Source: Algicola sagamiensis DSM 14643
Lineage (GTDB): Bacteria > Pseudomonadota > Gammaproteobacteria > Enterobacterales > Alteromonadaceae
NCBI RefSeq assembly: GCF_000374485.1
Contig: NZ_KB894497.1
Location: 124,001 to 188,000 of the forward strand
Direction of reading: 5' to 3'
Length of the DNA stretch: 64,000 nt
The stretch's first letter is position 1. Each line of letters begins with the position of its first letter. The notes beneath the pieces were generated by a model. The model was given only the letters and a program-made list of their open reading frames with translations, did no database searches and was not told the origin of the DNA. Of this stretch, positions 20,158 through 28,267 are shown piece after piece. The position numbers were made by a program, and so were the translations under genes.

Positions 20158-20475
20158 GTTATTTTTTGGTGTAATCGTGTCATCCATGCGTATTGTGAAA
20201 AAATATGATCCTTCTCCGCTCTTTTTCAATAACAGCTTATGTTTAGAAAAAAGCTGCATGGAAAGTTTGAGATCAACGAAAAGTTGCAGATTTTGCGCTT
20301 TAATATAAGGAGGACTTCTTGTTTTGAAGTCGCGTTCGTGTTTTCAAGTGGATAGGCGAGATAGGTATTTTGTTCAATATTGAATAGTGATAGTATACGC
20401 CGCCATTGAAGTTAGAAAATTTTCCTAATCTAGGCTAATCGCAGGCCTCAATTAGGTGTGATAAAGGAAAATAAC
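20158..20475. other. Intergenic region upstream of the 67-aa membrane protein gene
   Basis: About 320 bp. It holds a short inverted repeat GACTTC/GAAGTC (near 20310-20335), an AT-rich stretch with a GATAGTATAC -10-like sequence near 20390, and the AAGGA ribosome binding site just before 20476. No additional reading frame is convincing. Confidence 0.5.
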
Positions 20476-20679
20476 ATGAGTGGGCATGTGTTTCAGTTTT
20501 TATCTGATGCTGTTTGGTCAAACCTTGTAATTTATGCATTGATTATTGCCGTTTCATGCTTTTTTATGGGCATTACGGTCAATGAACAAAATCAAGAAAA
20601 AGCAATGGTCGAGAAAGTTGAGTATTACTTTTTTGCGGTTGCTGGGTTGATCGTATTTGTCGCATTGCAACTGGTATAA
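20476..20679 (+). CDS. Small two-span membrane protein, unknown function
   Basis: A 67-aa protein, MSGHVFQF..., with two hydrophobic segments (about residues 14-33 and 47-65) joined by a polar loop NEQNQEKAMVEKVEYY. The ATG at 20476 has AAGGA 7 bp upstream; the frame opens 18 bp earlier without a site. A rho-independent terminator follows, so it is a monocistronic unit. I do not recognise the family. A hairpin-forming inner membrane protein that modulates a larger complex would be a guess. Confidence 0.7.
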   Translation: MSGHVFQFLSDAVWSNLVIYALIIAVSCFFMGITVNEQNQEKAMVEKVEYYFFAVAGLIVFVALQLV

Positions 20680-20698
20680 GTTGTTGATGCCGAGTCTG

Positions 20699-20724
20699 CT
20701 GCCGTCCTGCACGGCAGTTTGTTA
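20699..20724 (+). terminator. Terminator of the 67-aa protein gene
   Basis: CTGCCGT (20699-20705) pairs with ACGGCAG (20711-20717) around CCTGC and is followed by TTTGTTAT. It lies between convergent genes and touches the stop codon of the sensor kinase on the other strand. Confidence 0.75.
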
Positions 20725-22878
20725 TATATCTTTTCCTGATTCTCTTTGATCTTCGATGGATTTATTCAACTGTGGTGCTTCTTCCTGTAAATGAGCTGGG
20801 AATATAACCTGAAAAGTCACTCCCTGTTCTAATTCACTTTCTACGTTGATTGTTCCCTGTAATTTTTGTGCAATTTGGTTGTAGACGATATGCATGCCTA
20901 ATCCACTTCCTCCCTTATCTCTAGCCGTTGTAAAGAAAGGCTCAAAGAGTCGTTTGATTGTATCTTGCGACATCCCGTGCCCATTATCTGAGTATGTCAT
21001 AGTCACGGTGCCATCTTGTTGTCTCAGGTCAATCTGAATCTGGCCATCTTCATCTTTGCTATACCCATGTTTCAGTGAATTCATCACAAAGTTAGAAAGG
21101 ACTTGTCCAATTGCACCAGGGCAAGTTGTCACAATAATATCATCATCATCGCCTGTTATCTGGATATTGACAGGCCGATGCTTCCACTCTGGCATTAAGG
21201 AGTTGATGACAGACTGCACATAGGTTTTCATTTCGAAGCAGCGCATGCTTTCACTGGATTGGTCGACAGCAACTTGCTTAAACTGAGAGATGAGTTCCGT
21301 TGCGCGTTCTAGATTGGTTTCGATAATATTGATGCTGTCGTGCGCCTGATCAAGGAAAACTTTGAACTTACTCGTGGAAAGGCTTTTTTCATCAAAGAGT
21401 TTTCTGACTTTATCGTATTCCAATTTTAAATAACTGGTTGCTGTGACGCCGACCCCGAGTGGTGTATTGATTTCGTGGGCGACGCCAGCAACCAACTGAC
21501 CAAGTGCTGCATGTTTCTCCATATTCATCATTTCTTTTTGGACACGTGTCAGTGTTGCATTCGACTCATTACATTGTTGTGTTTTTTCTTGGAGTGCCTG
21601 AGTACGTTCTTTCACACATTCTTCGAGAGTGTGATTTTTCTCTTCGAATTCATGTTGTTTTTCCAGCAGCTCTTCATTTGATGCTTCTATCTCGTGAGTA
21701 TGCGTATTCACGCGGCTATACACATTGTTGAGCGCATCAATCAAAGGTTCGAACTCATCGTGGTCAGTGTAAGGGATGGGACGAACTTCAATATGGTGAC
21801 TGGCTTCGTCAATTTCGATGGATTGTTGAATACGCTTTAAGATCTGAGTAAATGGTTTAAATAGTAGCCGTAGCAACAGCATCATGATCCCAATAAAGCC
21901 TAAGCTAATCAGGATCCCAAGCCCCAGAACTGTTCGTGTTGACTCCCAGACCTCACCAAACATATCTGATTCAGGAACCATCACACCATAAATCAACCCA
22001 TTTCTAGAGCGCTGAAAATAAATGTGCTGTTGGGTACGATTGACTTCGACATCCAAGTGATGCATTCGCTGCGTGAAAGCTTCTTTCAATACATGGTTTT
22101 CCCAGGAGTTATTAGCAACTGGACTCATGACCCTGCCGGGGTCAAGGGTATAACTGACGAATTTTTTGCTTCTCGTATCAATGATAAAGCTCTGTGCATT
22201 GGGGGTTACCTGATTCATTTCAACCATCGATGTCATTCGGTCCAATGCCCAGTCAACAGTGGCCAAGCCGACGATTTGATTTTCTGGTCCATAAATAATG
22301 GCGTTAACTGTCATCATCAATGCGAAAGATCCCGCTTCATCATAATAAGGTGGGGTCCAGTAGACAGTTTGGGGTCTTGGTTTTGTTCGATCCCAATCCG
22401 GTGGAAGCGCAAGTTGATACCAGGATTGCTGGTGATAGTTATAGGTGGGTGTATTTAAGTCCCAACTAAACTTCACATCCCCATCATGCCAATATGCATA
22501 AGGCCCATAAAAGATTTCTTCTTTAAACAGCGTATAGGGTTCGTACCAGAGTCCGCCACCAATACTTTCTGGAAAAGATTCAAAGTTTTCGACGAGAATT
22601 GTTTTTGATTTTTCCGATATTTTTTCTTTGCTATACCCATCTTTAACCAGCTTATAAAGTAAGCCACCTGCAAGACTGAGATCTTGAACATTCCGTTCCA
22701 TTTGCATTGCCATTGATTCAAGCAGGGTAAGGTTTGCCCGCACGACCTGTTCAACCTGTAGCTCACGGAGTTCCTGTACCGCTTCTTCTGAGCGATGACT
22801 TTGGATCAGAACGATGACACCATACCCAAGTAGCTCTAAAAGAAGAACTGAAATCAGGATTCGTGTTTTAATCGACAT
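20722..22878 (-). CDS. Cache-domain sensor histidine kinase
   Basis: A 718-aa membrane sensor kinase. An N-terminal membrane anchor (about 7-27) and a second one (about 330-352) enclose a roughly 300-residue periplasmic region with double-Cache features (GGGLWYEPY, YYDEAGSFALMMTVNAIIYG, FIIDTRSKKFV). A HAMP-like segment and a long coiled coil follow, then the H box QLVAGVAHEINTPLGV, the N box NFVMNSLKHGY, DNGHGM and GGSGLGMHIVYN. All core kinase residues are present. No response regulator gene is adjacent, so it is an orphan; ligand is unknown (Cache domains often bind amino acids or organic acids). Confidence 0.9.
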   Translation of the reverse strand: MSIKTRILISVLLLELLGYGVIVLIQSHRSEEAVQELRELQVEQVVRANLTLLESMAMQMERNVQDLSLAGGLLYKLVKDGYSKEKISEKSKTILVENFESFPESIGGGLWYEPYTLFKEEIFYGPYAYWHDGDVKFSWDLNTPTYNYHQQSWYQLALPPDWDRTKPRPQTVYWTPPYYDEAGSFALMMTVNAIIYGPENQIVGLATVDWALDRMTSMVEMNQVTPNAQSFIIDTRSKKFVSYTLDPGRVMSPVANNSWENHVLKEAFTQRMHHLDVEVNRTQQHIYFQRSRNGLIYGVMVPESDMFGEVWESTRTVLGLGILISLGFIGIMMLLLRLLFKPFTQILKRIQQSIEIDEASHHIEVRPIPYTDHDEFEPLIDALNNVYSRVNTHTHEIEASNEELLEKQHEFEEKNHTLEECVKERTQALQEKTQQCNESNATLTRVQKEMMNMEKHAALGQLVAGVAHEINTPLGVGVTATSYLKLEYDKVRKLFDEKSLSTSKFKVFLDQAHDSINIIETNLERATELISQFKQVAVDQSSESMRCFEMKTYVQSVINSLMPEWKHRPVNIQITGDDDDIIVTTCPGAIGQVLSNFVMNSLKHGYSKDEDGQIQIDLRQQDGTVTMTYSDNGHGMSQDTIKRLFEPFFTTARDKGGSGLGMHIVYNQIAQKLQGTINVESELEQGVTFQVIFPAHLQEEAPQLNKSIEDQRESGKDI

Positions 22879-23241
22879 ATTGGATGTTCAAGCTCAATTC
22901 TTATACGGTGCTTTTTCGCTACAGCATGAGATAGAACCGTTTGGTAGATATATCCATTATAGCGGGTCTCGAAAATTTACAGCTAAAAAAGACAGAAAAT
23001 TGAATGATAATCATCCGGTTATCAATCAATTTAATTTGTGGTTATCAAAAATTTTGTAGTTATCAAAAATCAAGTAGCGACCCGTATCGAGCGGAGTTTT
23101 GACATGAAATAGAAGTGCTAATCACCGTGCTTCAGTCTATTTTCTATATGAATCTGTCTGTTTTATATATGAATTTTCTGCTTTCTGCATGAATATAGTA
23201 TCATCAAGCGCTTCAGTTCAAAACAACCGATTGGTGAACGT
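22879..23241. promoter_or_regulatory. Divergent regulatory region with phased direct repeats
   Basis: This 363-bp region separates the Cache kinase (minus) from the LysR-type gene (plus). Nearer the kinase, GTTATCAAAAAT occurs exactly twice (23041-23052 and 23059-23070), with a related GGTTATCAA at 23017. Nearer the LysR gene, [TC]ATGAAT occurs at 23147, 23168 and 23188, spacings of 21 and 20 bp, close to two helical turns. No gene-sized open frame belongs to this region. Confidence 0.5.
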
Positions 23242-24180
23242 ATGCACAATCATATGAATCTAAATCTACTTCGGACATTACATATTTTATTGGAAGAGTG
23301 TCATGTGAGTAAGGCCGCTGCGAGATTACACATTACCCAGTCGGCCGTGAGCCGACAGTTAGCGCAGTTGCGTGAATTATGTGATGACCCATTGCTCGTT
23401 CGAGAAGGTAATCAACTTGTTGCAACGCCTAGAGCACTATTTCTCAAACAAAAGGTTGAAGTATTACTGAATGACTTTGAGAGATTGATTATTGATGAAA
23501 AATCATTTCAGCCAAAAGATTGGGAGTACGAACTCATTTTAGCGTCAAGTGACTATGTGGCTCAGTACGTGTTACCAGAAATTGCAGCGCACCTTCATCC
23601 ATTGGCACCTAAGCTTGGGATTAATTATTACCTTTGGCAGCCCGAGTACATAGAAAGGCTCCATGAAATGAAAATTGACTTGGCGACATCCATGCTGGTC
23701 AAAAAACCGGAAGGCGTCTCGAGTTTGAAATTAGGCGAGGACACATCAGTGTGTTTGATGGAAGCGTCACATCCATTATCAAACGCAGAAAAAATCACGA
23801 TTGATGACTTTCTTGCTTACCCCCATATTAAAGTGACGGGTGGTGCTGATAAAGACTCAGCAACAGACAAAGTTTTAAAAAAAATGAGCCTTAATCGACG
23901 CTTTTCTTTGAAAGTACCATTCTTCTCTGCTGCTATGAATCGTCTTGTCTTAAGCGAGGACTTGATGGTCGTGCCAACTCATGTTGCAAAGAGCCTCGCA
24001 AGACATTGGACAATCACCTATCAAGAATTGCCCTTCGACTTACCCATAAATCAGTATTGGCTTATTTGGCACCCTAAATATGATAATGATGTTGCACATC
24101 AGTGGATGCGCGATGAGATCTATTCTGTGATACAAGATTCAGATTATTCAATGAAAACAATAGAACAAATAGATTCATGA
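23242..24180 (+). CDS. LysR-family transcriptional regulator
   Basis: A 312-aa regulator. The N-terminal winged helix-turn-helix is clear (LNLLRTLHILLEECHVSKAA, then RLHITQSAVSRQLAQLRE), followed by a linker helix and a periplasmic-binding-protein-like effector domain (about residues 90-295). Effector is unknown. It lies 84 bp upstream of a LysE-family exporter on the same strand; the gap contains two T-N11-A palindromes of the type LysR proteins bind, so it probably regulates that exporter. ATG at 23242 has only a weak GGTGA; ATG at 23254 is an alternative. Confidence 0.9.
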   Translation: MHNHMNLNLLRTLHILLEECHVSKAAARLHITQSAVSRQLAQLRELCDDPLLVREGNQLVATPRALFLKQKVEVLLNDFERLIIDEKSFQPKDWEYELILASSDYVAQYVLPEIAAHLHPLAPKLGINYYLWQPEYIERLHEMKIDLATSMLVKKPEGVSSLKLGEDTSVCLMEASHPLSNAEKITIDDFLAYPHIKVTGGADKDSATDKVLKKMSLNRRFSLKVPFFSAAMNRLVLSEDLMVVPTHVAKSLARHWTITYQELPFDLPINQYWLIWHPKYDNDVAHQWMRDEIYSVIQDSDYSMKTIEQIDS

Positions 24181-24223
24181 TTTGAAATCATAACAAATAT
24201 GAAAAATGATGATTTCAAATCAT
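24177..24223 (+). promoter_or_regulatory. Twin LysR-type palindromes / terminator hairpin
   Basis: ATGATTTGAAATCAT (24177-24191) and ATGATTTCAAATCAT (24209-24223) are perfect reverse complements of each other and each is itself a palindrome except for its centre base. Each fits the LysR T-N11-A motif, with centres 32 bp apart. As RNA they would form a 15-bp stem with a 17-nt loop, followed at 24230 by TTTTT. Either reading, operator pair or terminator/attenuator, fits the position between the LysR and LysE genes. Confidence 0.65.
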
Positions 24224-24264
24224 GTCATACTTTTTGGTAGTTTAGCGCCAAAGAGGAGTTTGAA

Positions 24265-24879
24265 ATGACACTGACGATTTGGTTTTCATTGTTTGCTTTA
24301 GTTTTATTGGGTGCGATGACACCTGGCCCTAGCCTTGCCATCATTGCAAAACACGCGCTGGCAGGTGGGCGTATTCATGGGCTCGTTGCTGCATGGTCGC
24401 ATGCGATTGGTATCGGGGTTTATGCGTGCCTGTCACTATTAGGTCTTGCTGTTATTTTTCAGGAAAGTCCTGTCTTATTTAAAGTAATTAGTTATGCGGG
24501 TGCGGCTTTTTTAGCTTATCTGGGCTTGAATGCGTTCAGGGCGAAAGGTGGGATTGCCACAAAAATCGAAAAAGCTGAAAAAACATCGTTGTCTCAAGCG
24601 GCGCGTGAGGGGTTTTTGATTTCGATTTTAAATCCAAAAACCGCATTGTTTTTTACTGCATTATTTAGCCAATTTGTTGCAATCAGCCATCAAATGACTG
24701 ATAAGTTCGTGCTAGTCAGTACTCCTCTGATTGTCGATGGTTTGTGGTTTTCTTTTATTTCTTTCGTGCTTTCTCGTGGCCGTGTTTTGGAATACATTCG
24801 TTCCAGAGCAGTTCTGATAGACCGATTATCTGGTGGCGTCTTAATTCTTTTGGCACTTAGAGTCATCGTGACGACTTAA
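24265..24879 (+). CDS. LysE/RhtB-family exporter
   Basis: A 204-aa inner membrane transporter of the LysE superfamily, which exports amino acids or their analogues. The N-terminal signature GAMTPGPSLAIIAKHALAGGR, the helix 2 motif SHAIGIGVYACLSLLGLAVI and SILNPKTALFFTALF are all present, with six predicted membrane helices. Substrate cannot be read from sequence. GAGGAG lies 7 bp before the ATG. It follows the LysR gene and two LysR-type palindromes, which suggests induction by its substrate. Confidence 0.9.
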   Translation: MTLTIWFSLFALVLLGAMTPGPSLAIIAKHALAGGRIHGLVAAWSHAIGIGVYACLSLLGLAVIFQESPVLFKVISYAGAAFLAYLGLNAFRAKGGIATKIEKAEKTSLSQAAREGFLISILNPKTALFFTALFSQFVAISHQMTDKFVLVSTPLIVDGLWFSFISFVLSRGRVLEYIRSRAVLIDRLSGGVLILLALRVIVTT

Positions 24880-24969
24880 TATATAGTGTTTAACGTTACC
24901 TGAAGACTAAGAAAATCAATGGTTTTTTGTTATCCTCAGCCCAAATTAAAATAAAACGAAGGTTTACGA

Positions 24970-26265
24970 ATGAGAATACACAAGCCATTTCAATCTATGA
25001 AGTCTTACCTTGCGATGTTTACCTTGTTGCCTTGCTCGTTTTTTTCCCATGCTAAAACGCTCCCAAGCATTGATCAACAGTTGACTAAAGTTGGCTCTCT
25101 TCGTGTCGCAACATTTAATGTGAGTATGGAGGGAAATAACTATAAGCCAGCGGAAGACGCTCCAGTCAGCACTGAGTTGTTGGTGCAAGCATTAGAGCAA
25201 GGAAATCACCCACAAATAAAAAATATTGCTGAGATCATTCAACGGGTTCGACCGGATATTATCTTGATGAATGAATTTGACTATATTGCTGACCAGCAAA
25301 AGGGTGTCCAGGCCTTTATTCATCGATATCTGAATATTGCTCAACATCAGGATGTAGAGTCGATTCATTATCCTTACTTTTATGTTGCTCCTGTGAATAC
25401 AGGTGTTGCAACACAGTATTCAGGGCCAGGAAATTTTGAGAAGAATCATGGTTTCGGTCTATATGAAGGACAATATGGGATGGTGTTGTTGTCCAAGTAT
25501 CCCATATTACATGACAAGGTAAGAACTTTCCGAAATTTCCTTTGGAAAGATATGCCAAATGCAAAGTTACCGATTGATCCGCAAACGGATAAACTTTGGT
25601 ATAACGAAGAATTTTTGAATATTTTTCGTTTATCCTCAAAATCACATTGGGATGTCCCAATTGATGTCGCCGGAAAGACACTCCATATTCTTGCATCACA
25701 TCCAACGCCACCTGTTTTTGATGGTGAAGAAGACAAGAATGGCACTCGAAATCACGATGAAATACGCTTTTGGGCAGATTATATTTCTCCACAAAAAGCG
25801 GGTTACATCTATGATGATGTCGGAAATAAGGGAGGGCTTGCACCGAATACGCCTTTTATGATTTTAGGTGACCAAAACGCCTCACCGAATGAAGGGGATT
25901 CAATTTCAGGTGCGATTAACCAGCTCAGTGAACACACGTTAGTTCAATCAAAAAATCCCCCCATGTCACGCGGTGGTGTTGAAAATAAGAAAGATAATCC
26001 AAATGCGAAAAGTCATACCGCGAGTTGGGGTTTAAGGGTCGATTATGTGCTTCCTTCTAAAACTGGATTTGCGATGAAGCATTCAGGCGTATTCTGGCCA
26101 GAGTCAACACATAAATTATCACGACTAACGCAGGAGCGTGGTTCTTCTTCTGATCATAAGTTAGTGTGGGTTGATGTGGATATGGAGTCACCAAAGGATA
26201 ACAGTGGTTCATTGGACGGTTTGTGGGCCTTACTTCTGTCCGTGCTTGTTCGTTTTCGCAGATAA
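24970..26265 (+). CDS. Secreted endonuclease/exonuclease/phosphatase-family protein with GlyGly-CTERM-like tail
   Basis: A 431-aa exported protein. Signal peptide ends near residue 36 (FFSHAKT). EEP-fold motifs occur in order: VATFNVSME, the metal-binding glutamate in ILMNEFDY, ASHPTPPVF (His), LGDQNASPNEGDS (Asp/Asn) and the C-terminal SSSDHKLVWVDV. Known EEP proteins cleave phosphodiesters of nucleic acids, phospholipids or inositol phosphates; the substrate is unknown here. The C terminus SGSLDGLWALLLSVLVRFRR has the small-residue/hydrophobic/basic layout of GlyGly-CTERM sorting signals processed by rhombosortase, indicating type II secretion and surface anchoring. GAAGG precedes the ATG. 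Confidence 0.85.
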   Translation: MRIHKPFQSMKSYLAMFTLLPCSFFSHAKTLPSIDQQLTKVGSLRVATFNVSMEGNNYKPAEDAPVSTELLVQALEQGNHPQIKNIAEIIQRVRPDIILMNEFDYIADQQKGVQAFIHRYLNIAQHQDVESIHYPYFYVAPVNTGVATQYSGPGNFEKNHGFGLYEGQYGMVLLSKYPILHDKVRTFRNFLWKDMPNAKLPIDPQTDKLWYNEEFLNIFRLSSKSHWDVPIDVAGKTLHILASHPTPPVFDGEEDKNGTRNHDEIRFWADYISPQKAGYIYDDVGNKGGLAPNTPFMILGDQNASPNEGDSISGAINQLSEHTLVQSKNPPMSRGGVENKKDNPNAKSHTASWGLRVDYVLPSKTGFAMKHSGVFWPESTHKLSRLTQERGSSSDHKLVWVDVDMESPKDNSGSLDGLWALLLSVLVRFRR

Positions 26266-26270
26266 ATCAT

Positions 26271-26291
26271 GGCCTTTCTTCTAGAAAGGCC
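26271..26291. terminator. Hairpin between convergent genes
   Basis: GGCCTTTCT (26271-26279) pairs with AGAAAGGCC (26283-26291) around TCT. It lies just after the nuclease-like gene and before the convergent 106-aa gene. No U-tract is present, so efficiency is uncertain. Confidence 0.55.
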
Positions 26292-26304
26292 TAAGAGCAT
26301 CCAA

Positions 26305-26625
26305 TTATAAATTAGGTGCAGGTACAAAGTGGTTCAGTACCTTCACATTTTTTCCACCAATTTCATTGTAAGAATACTTAATCGGGTAAACTCTGGAAGC
26401 GCCTCGACATATATCTGGTTTCGTCCGAAGGATCATGAGACCTGCGGGGGTTGTACTTTTATCTAATGCAGTCACAAAGTCTTCTTTTTCTGTACAACCC
26501 GTACTGGTGACAAAAATCGTCATATTGTTTTCTGTAAATTGTACGCCGTGGAGTTGTTCAAGCTCAGCAGCAGAGAGTGAGTAGGAAGTTCCAAGTAAAA
26601 GAGATAGCGTAAGCAGTTTTTTCAT
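26305..26625 (-). CDS. Small exported protein, unknown
   Basis: A 106-aa protein with a typical signal peptide (MKKLLTLSLLLGTSYSLSAA, cleavage near residue 20). The mature part has two cysteines (STGCTE and PDICRG) that could form a periplasmic disulfide, and ends VLNHFVPAPNL. I do not recognise the family. ATG at 26625 is preceded by AAAGG at 7 bp; the frame opens five codons earlier without a site. It lies downstream of the DUF350/transglutaminase pair on the same strand, with about 100 bp between. Confidence 0.7.
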   Translation of the reverse strand: MKKLLTLSLLLGTSYSLSAAELEQLHGVQFTENNMTIFVTSTGCTEKEDFVTALDKSTTPAGLMILRTKPDICRGASRVYPIKYSYNEIGGKNVKVLNHFVPAPNL

Positions 26626-26728
26626 GAGGTTACCTTTCATGATTTATGATTTAAAAGTTTCTAATTTAGAGACTTTGGCTGTCTTAAACTAGCGAGTAAA
26701 TTATCAACTAGCAAGAACTTTTATGTCA

Positions 26729-27523
26729 TTACCACTTTTTCTTATAGCGGCTTTTTTTGACCCAACGCTGTGATGTGTAGTTTGCGGTGAACTTCGACCC
26801 TGTATTCGTCCAAAAATCGGAGCGATTAAACATATATTGAGGGTGATAACCTGGAAGAAGAGAAGCAAGAGGGTATCGTTTTGGTGCCGATTTCTTAAAC
26901 TTTTTGGTTGCTTCAAGTAAATAGGTTTTTCCTTTGTGTAGCCAAATAACCCAAGCATGACCATTGCCTCGCACATCACCAATCACCACTCTGGCATCAT
27001 ATTTCATTTCAATCAACCAATCAGCAAGAAGAACTGCATGATCTTCACAATCGCCTGTTGGATTGAGATACGCCTGACGACTGGATTGCCAGACATCGTT
27101 TCGTCCGAAATATTGTTTTCTATCTTTCTGATATGTTTTACGGCTTGAAATCATATAAAGTGGAATGAGTGGGTTTTTTGTTTTAAATGGTGCATATCCC
27201 TCAAGATACACGTGGGTAAGATAGCGTTTTCCTGTGATACTTTGTGCACTGATGGTATAGGCTTGTTTCTTTTTGTCTAAATAAGCTAAAAATCCACGCT
27301 GTTGATGATTTCGTTGAGTGAGCGCTTTGATTGCTTTGTTATCCAATACGCGATTTTCTTCCAGTAACGTTAATGTTGCGTGTGGCTCTAAGAGCCACGT
27401 GCCTTCTCGCTCCAGTTTTTCTTTCGCCGCATTTGCTTTTTCCTGCAGAGATTCTTGTTCATCTCCGAAAGACAATGTTGGTATCAACAATAAAAAGAAT
27501 ATGAAGCACATAATACGCATCAT
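26729..27523 (-). CDS. Exported transglutaminase-like cysteine peptidase
   Basis: A 264-aa protein with signal peptide (MMRIMCFIFFLLLIPTLSFG). The transglutaminase-like core is clear: catalytic Cys in NPTGDCEDHAVLLADWL (about residue 158), His in RGNGHAWVIW and an acidic residue in TYLLEATKK. Active-site order matches transglutaminase-like peptidases (BTLCP-type), which cleave peptides rather than cross-link them. The mature protein acts in the periplasm. Its ATG immediately follows the TAA of the DUF350 membrane protein gene, so the two are translationally coupled. The C terminus is strongly basic (KKSRYKKKW). Confidence 0.85.
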   Translation of the reverse strand: MMRIMCFIFFLLLIPTLSFGDEQESLQEKANAAKEKLEREGTWLLEPHATLTLLEENRVLDNKAIKALTQRNHQQRGFLAYLDKKKQAYTISAQSITGKRYLTHVYLEGYAPFKTKNPLIPLYMISSRKTYQKDRKQYFGRNDVWQSSRQAYLNPTGDCEDHAVLLADWLIEMKYDARVVIGDVRGNGHAWVIWLHKGKTYLLEATKKFKKSAPKRYPLASLLPGYHPQYMFNRSDFWTNTGSKFTANYTSQRWVKKSRYKKKW

Positions 27524-27754
27524 TTAGGAACGAAACCCAAAAGCAACGATAAGTGCGACAAAAATGAGTATTGTGGATGCAAAAATGGAGACTGCCAGAT
27601 TACCTTTTTTCATTTCTCCTTCGATATCCACACTTTTAAGAAGGCGTTTATCAACCCACAACAGCGCATAGACACCAACAAAAAGGGAAACAATGGTGTA
27701 GATCAGGTTAATAAGTAAGTTCAAAATTGATGCTATGAAAAATTCAGCTTCCAT
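27524..27754 (-). CDS. DUF350-like small membrane protein
   Basis: A 76-aa protein with two membrane helices (about 10-30 and 50-72) and the loop motif GEMKKGNLAVSIFAS between them, which matches the EXXXGNXAVA signature of DUF350 (UPF0719) proteins. It is about one DUF350 repeat long. ATG at 27754 has GGGAG at 8 bp. It is directly joined to the transglutaminase-like gene. DUF350 proteins are known from gene clusters with ATP-grasp peptide ligases and transglutaminase-like enzymes, but no ATP-grasp gene is present here. Confidence 0.7.
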   Translation of the reverse strand: MEAEFFIASILNLLINLIYTIVSLFVGVYALLWVDKRLLKSVDIEGEMKKGNLAVSIFASTILIFVALIVAFGFRS

Positions 27755-28267
27755 AATAAGAGCTCCCTCGCTTGTCATTGTTATAAAAACTTATTATTTA
27801 ATGAATTTTTTAGAATGAAATTTATATAAAATCAAATGCAATACTAGGTACCTTTATTAGGTATAAATAATTGGTTTAAATCAAAATCGATTCATTTATG
27901 AGTAGAAGTACTTACTTTTATTCTGTTCTTTTTTAGTTAGTTTCTTTATTAGTCACTCTTTGGTTTTGCTTTTTGATTCATTAAAAAGAATTATTTTTGA
28001 TTTTAAATACTACTTAAGAATAGTTTTATTGGATTATTTATGTTGATTTTTTGTTAAACACTCGCTTGTGAATAAAAAATTTAGGCCTATATCCCGCGAA
28101 ATCATTGAACGACATAAAAATGTAACCAAAAAAGGGAAAAAATTCCGAGGTAATCTAGACATTTTCCTGAAATTATATGGACCGAGCACAACAAAGGTGC
28201 TCGATTAAAAAGAATAAAAACATAGGCATATTGCCATATGTACCTCAAATTCATTGGAGATAGAATT
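27755..28267. other. Very AT-rich intergenic region with a leader hairpin
   Basis: About 510 bp separating the DUF350 gene (minus) from the DUF4360 gene (plus), visibly richer in A/T than its surroundings with many short A and T runs. No reading frame with a ribosome binding site was found except the DUF4360 start itself. A 7-bp stem CGAGCAC/GTGCTCG (28183-28203, loop AACAAAG) lies 65 bp before that start and could be a leader structure. Such AT-rich promoters are typical H-NS-type targets. Confidence 0.5.

Noticed and set aside
22024-22458. 144-aa plus-strand frame inside the Cache kinase gene
   Set aside because: It is antisense to the conserved periplasmic sensor region and lacks a ribosome binding site.
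23004-23014. ATGATAATCAT resembling the core of a Fur box
   Set aside because: Only the centre matches the 19-bp consensus; the flanks disagree, and neither neighbour is an obvious iron gene.
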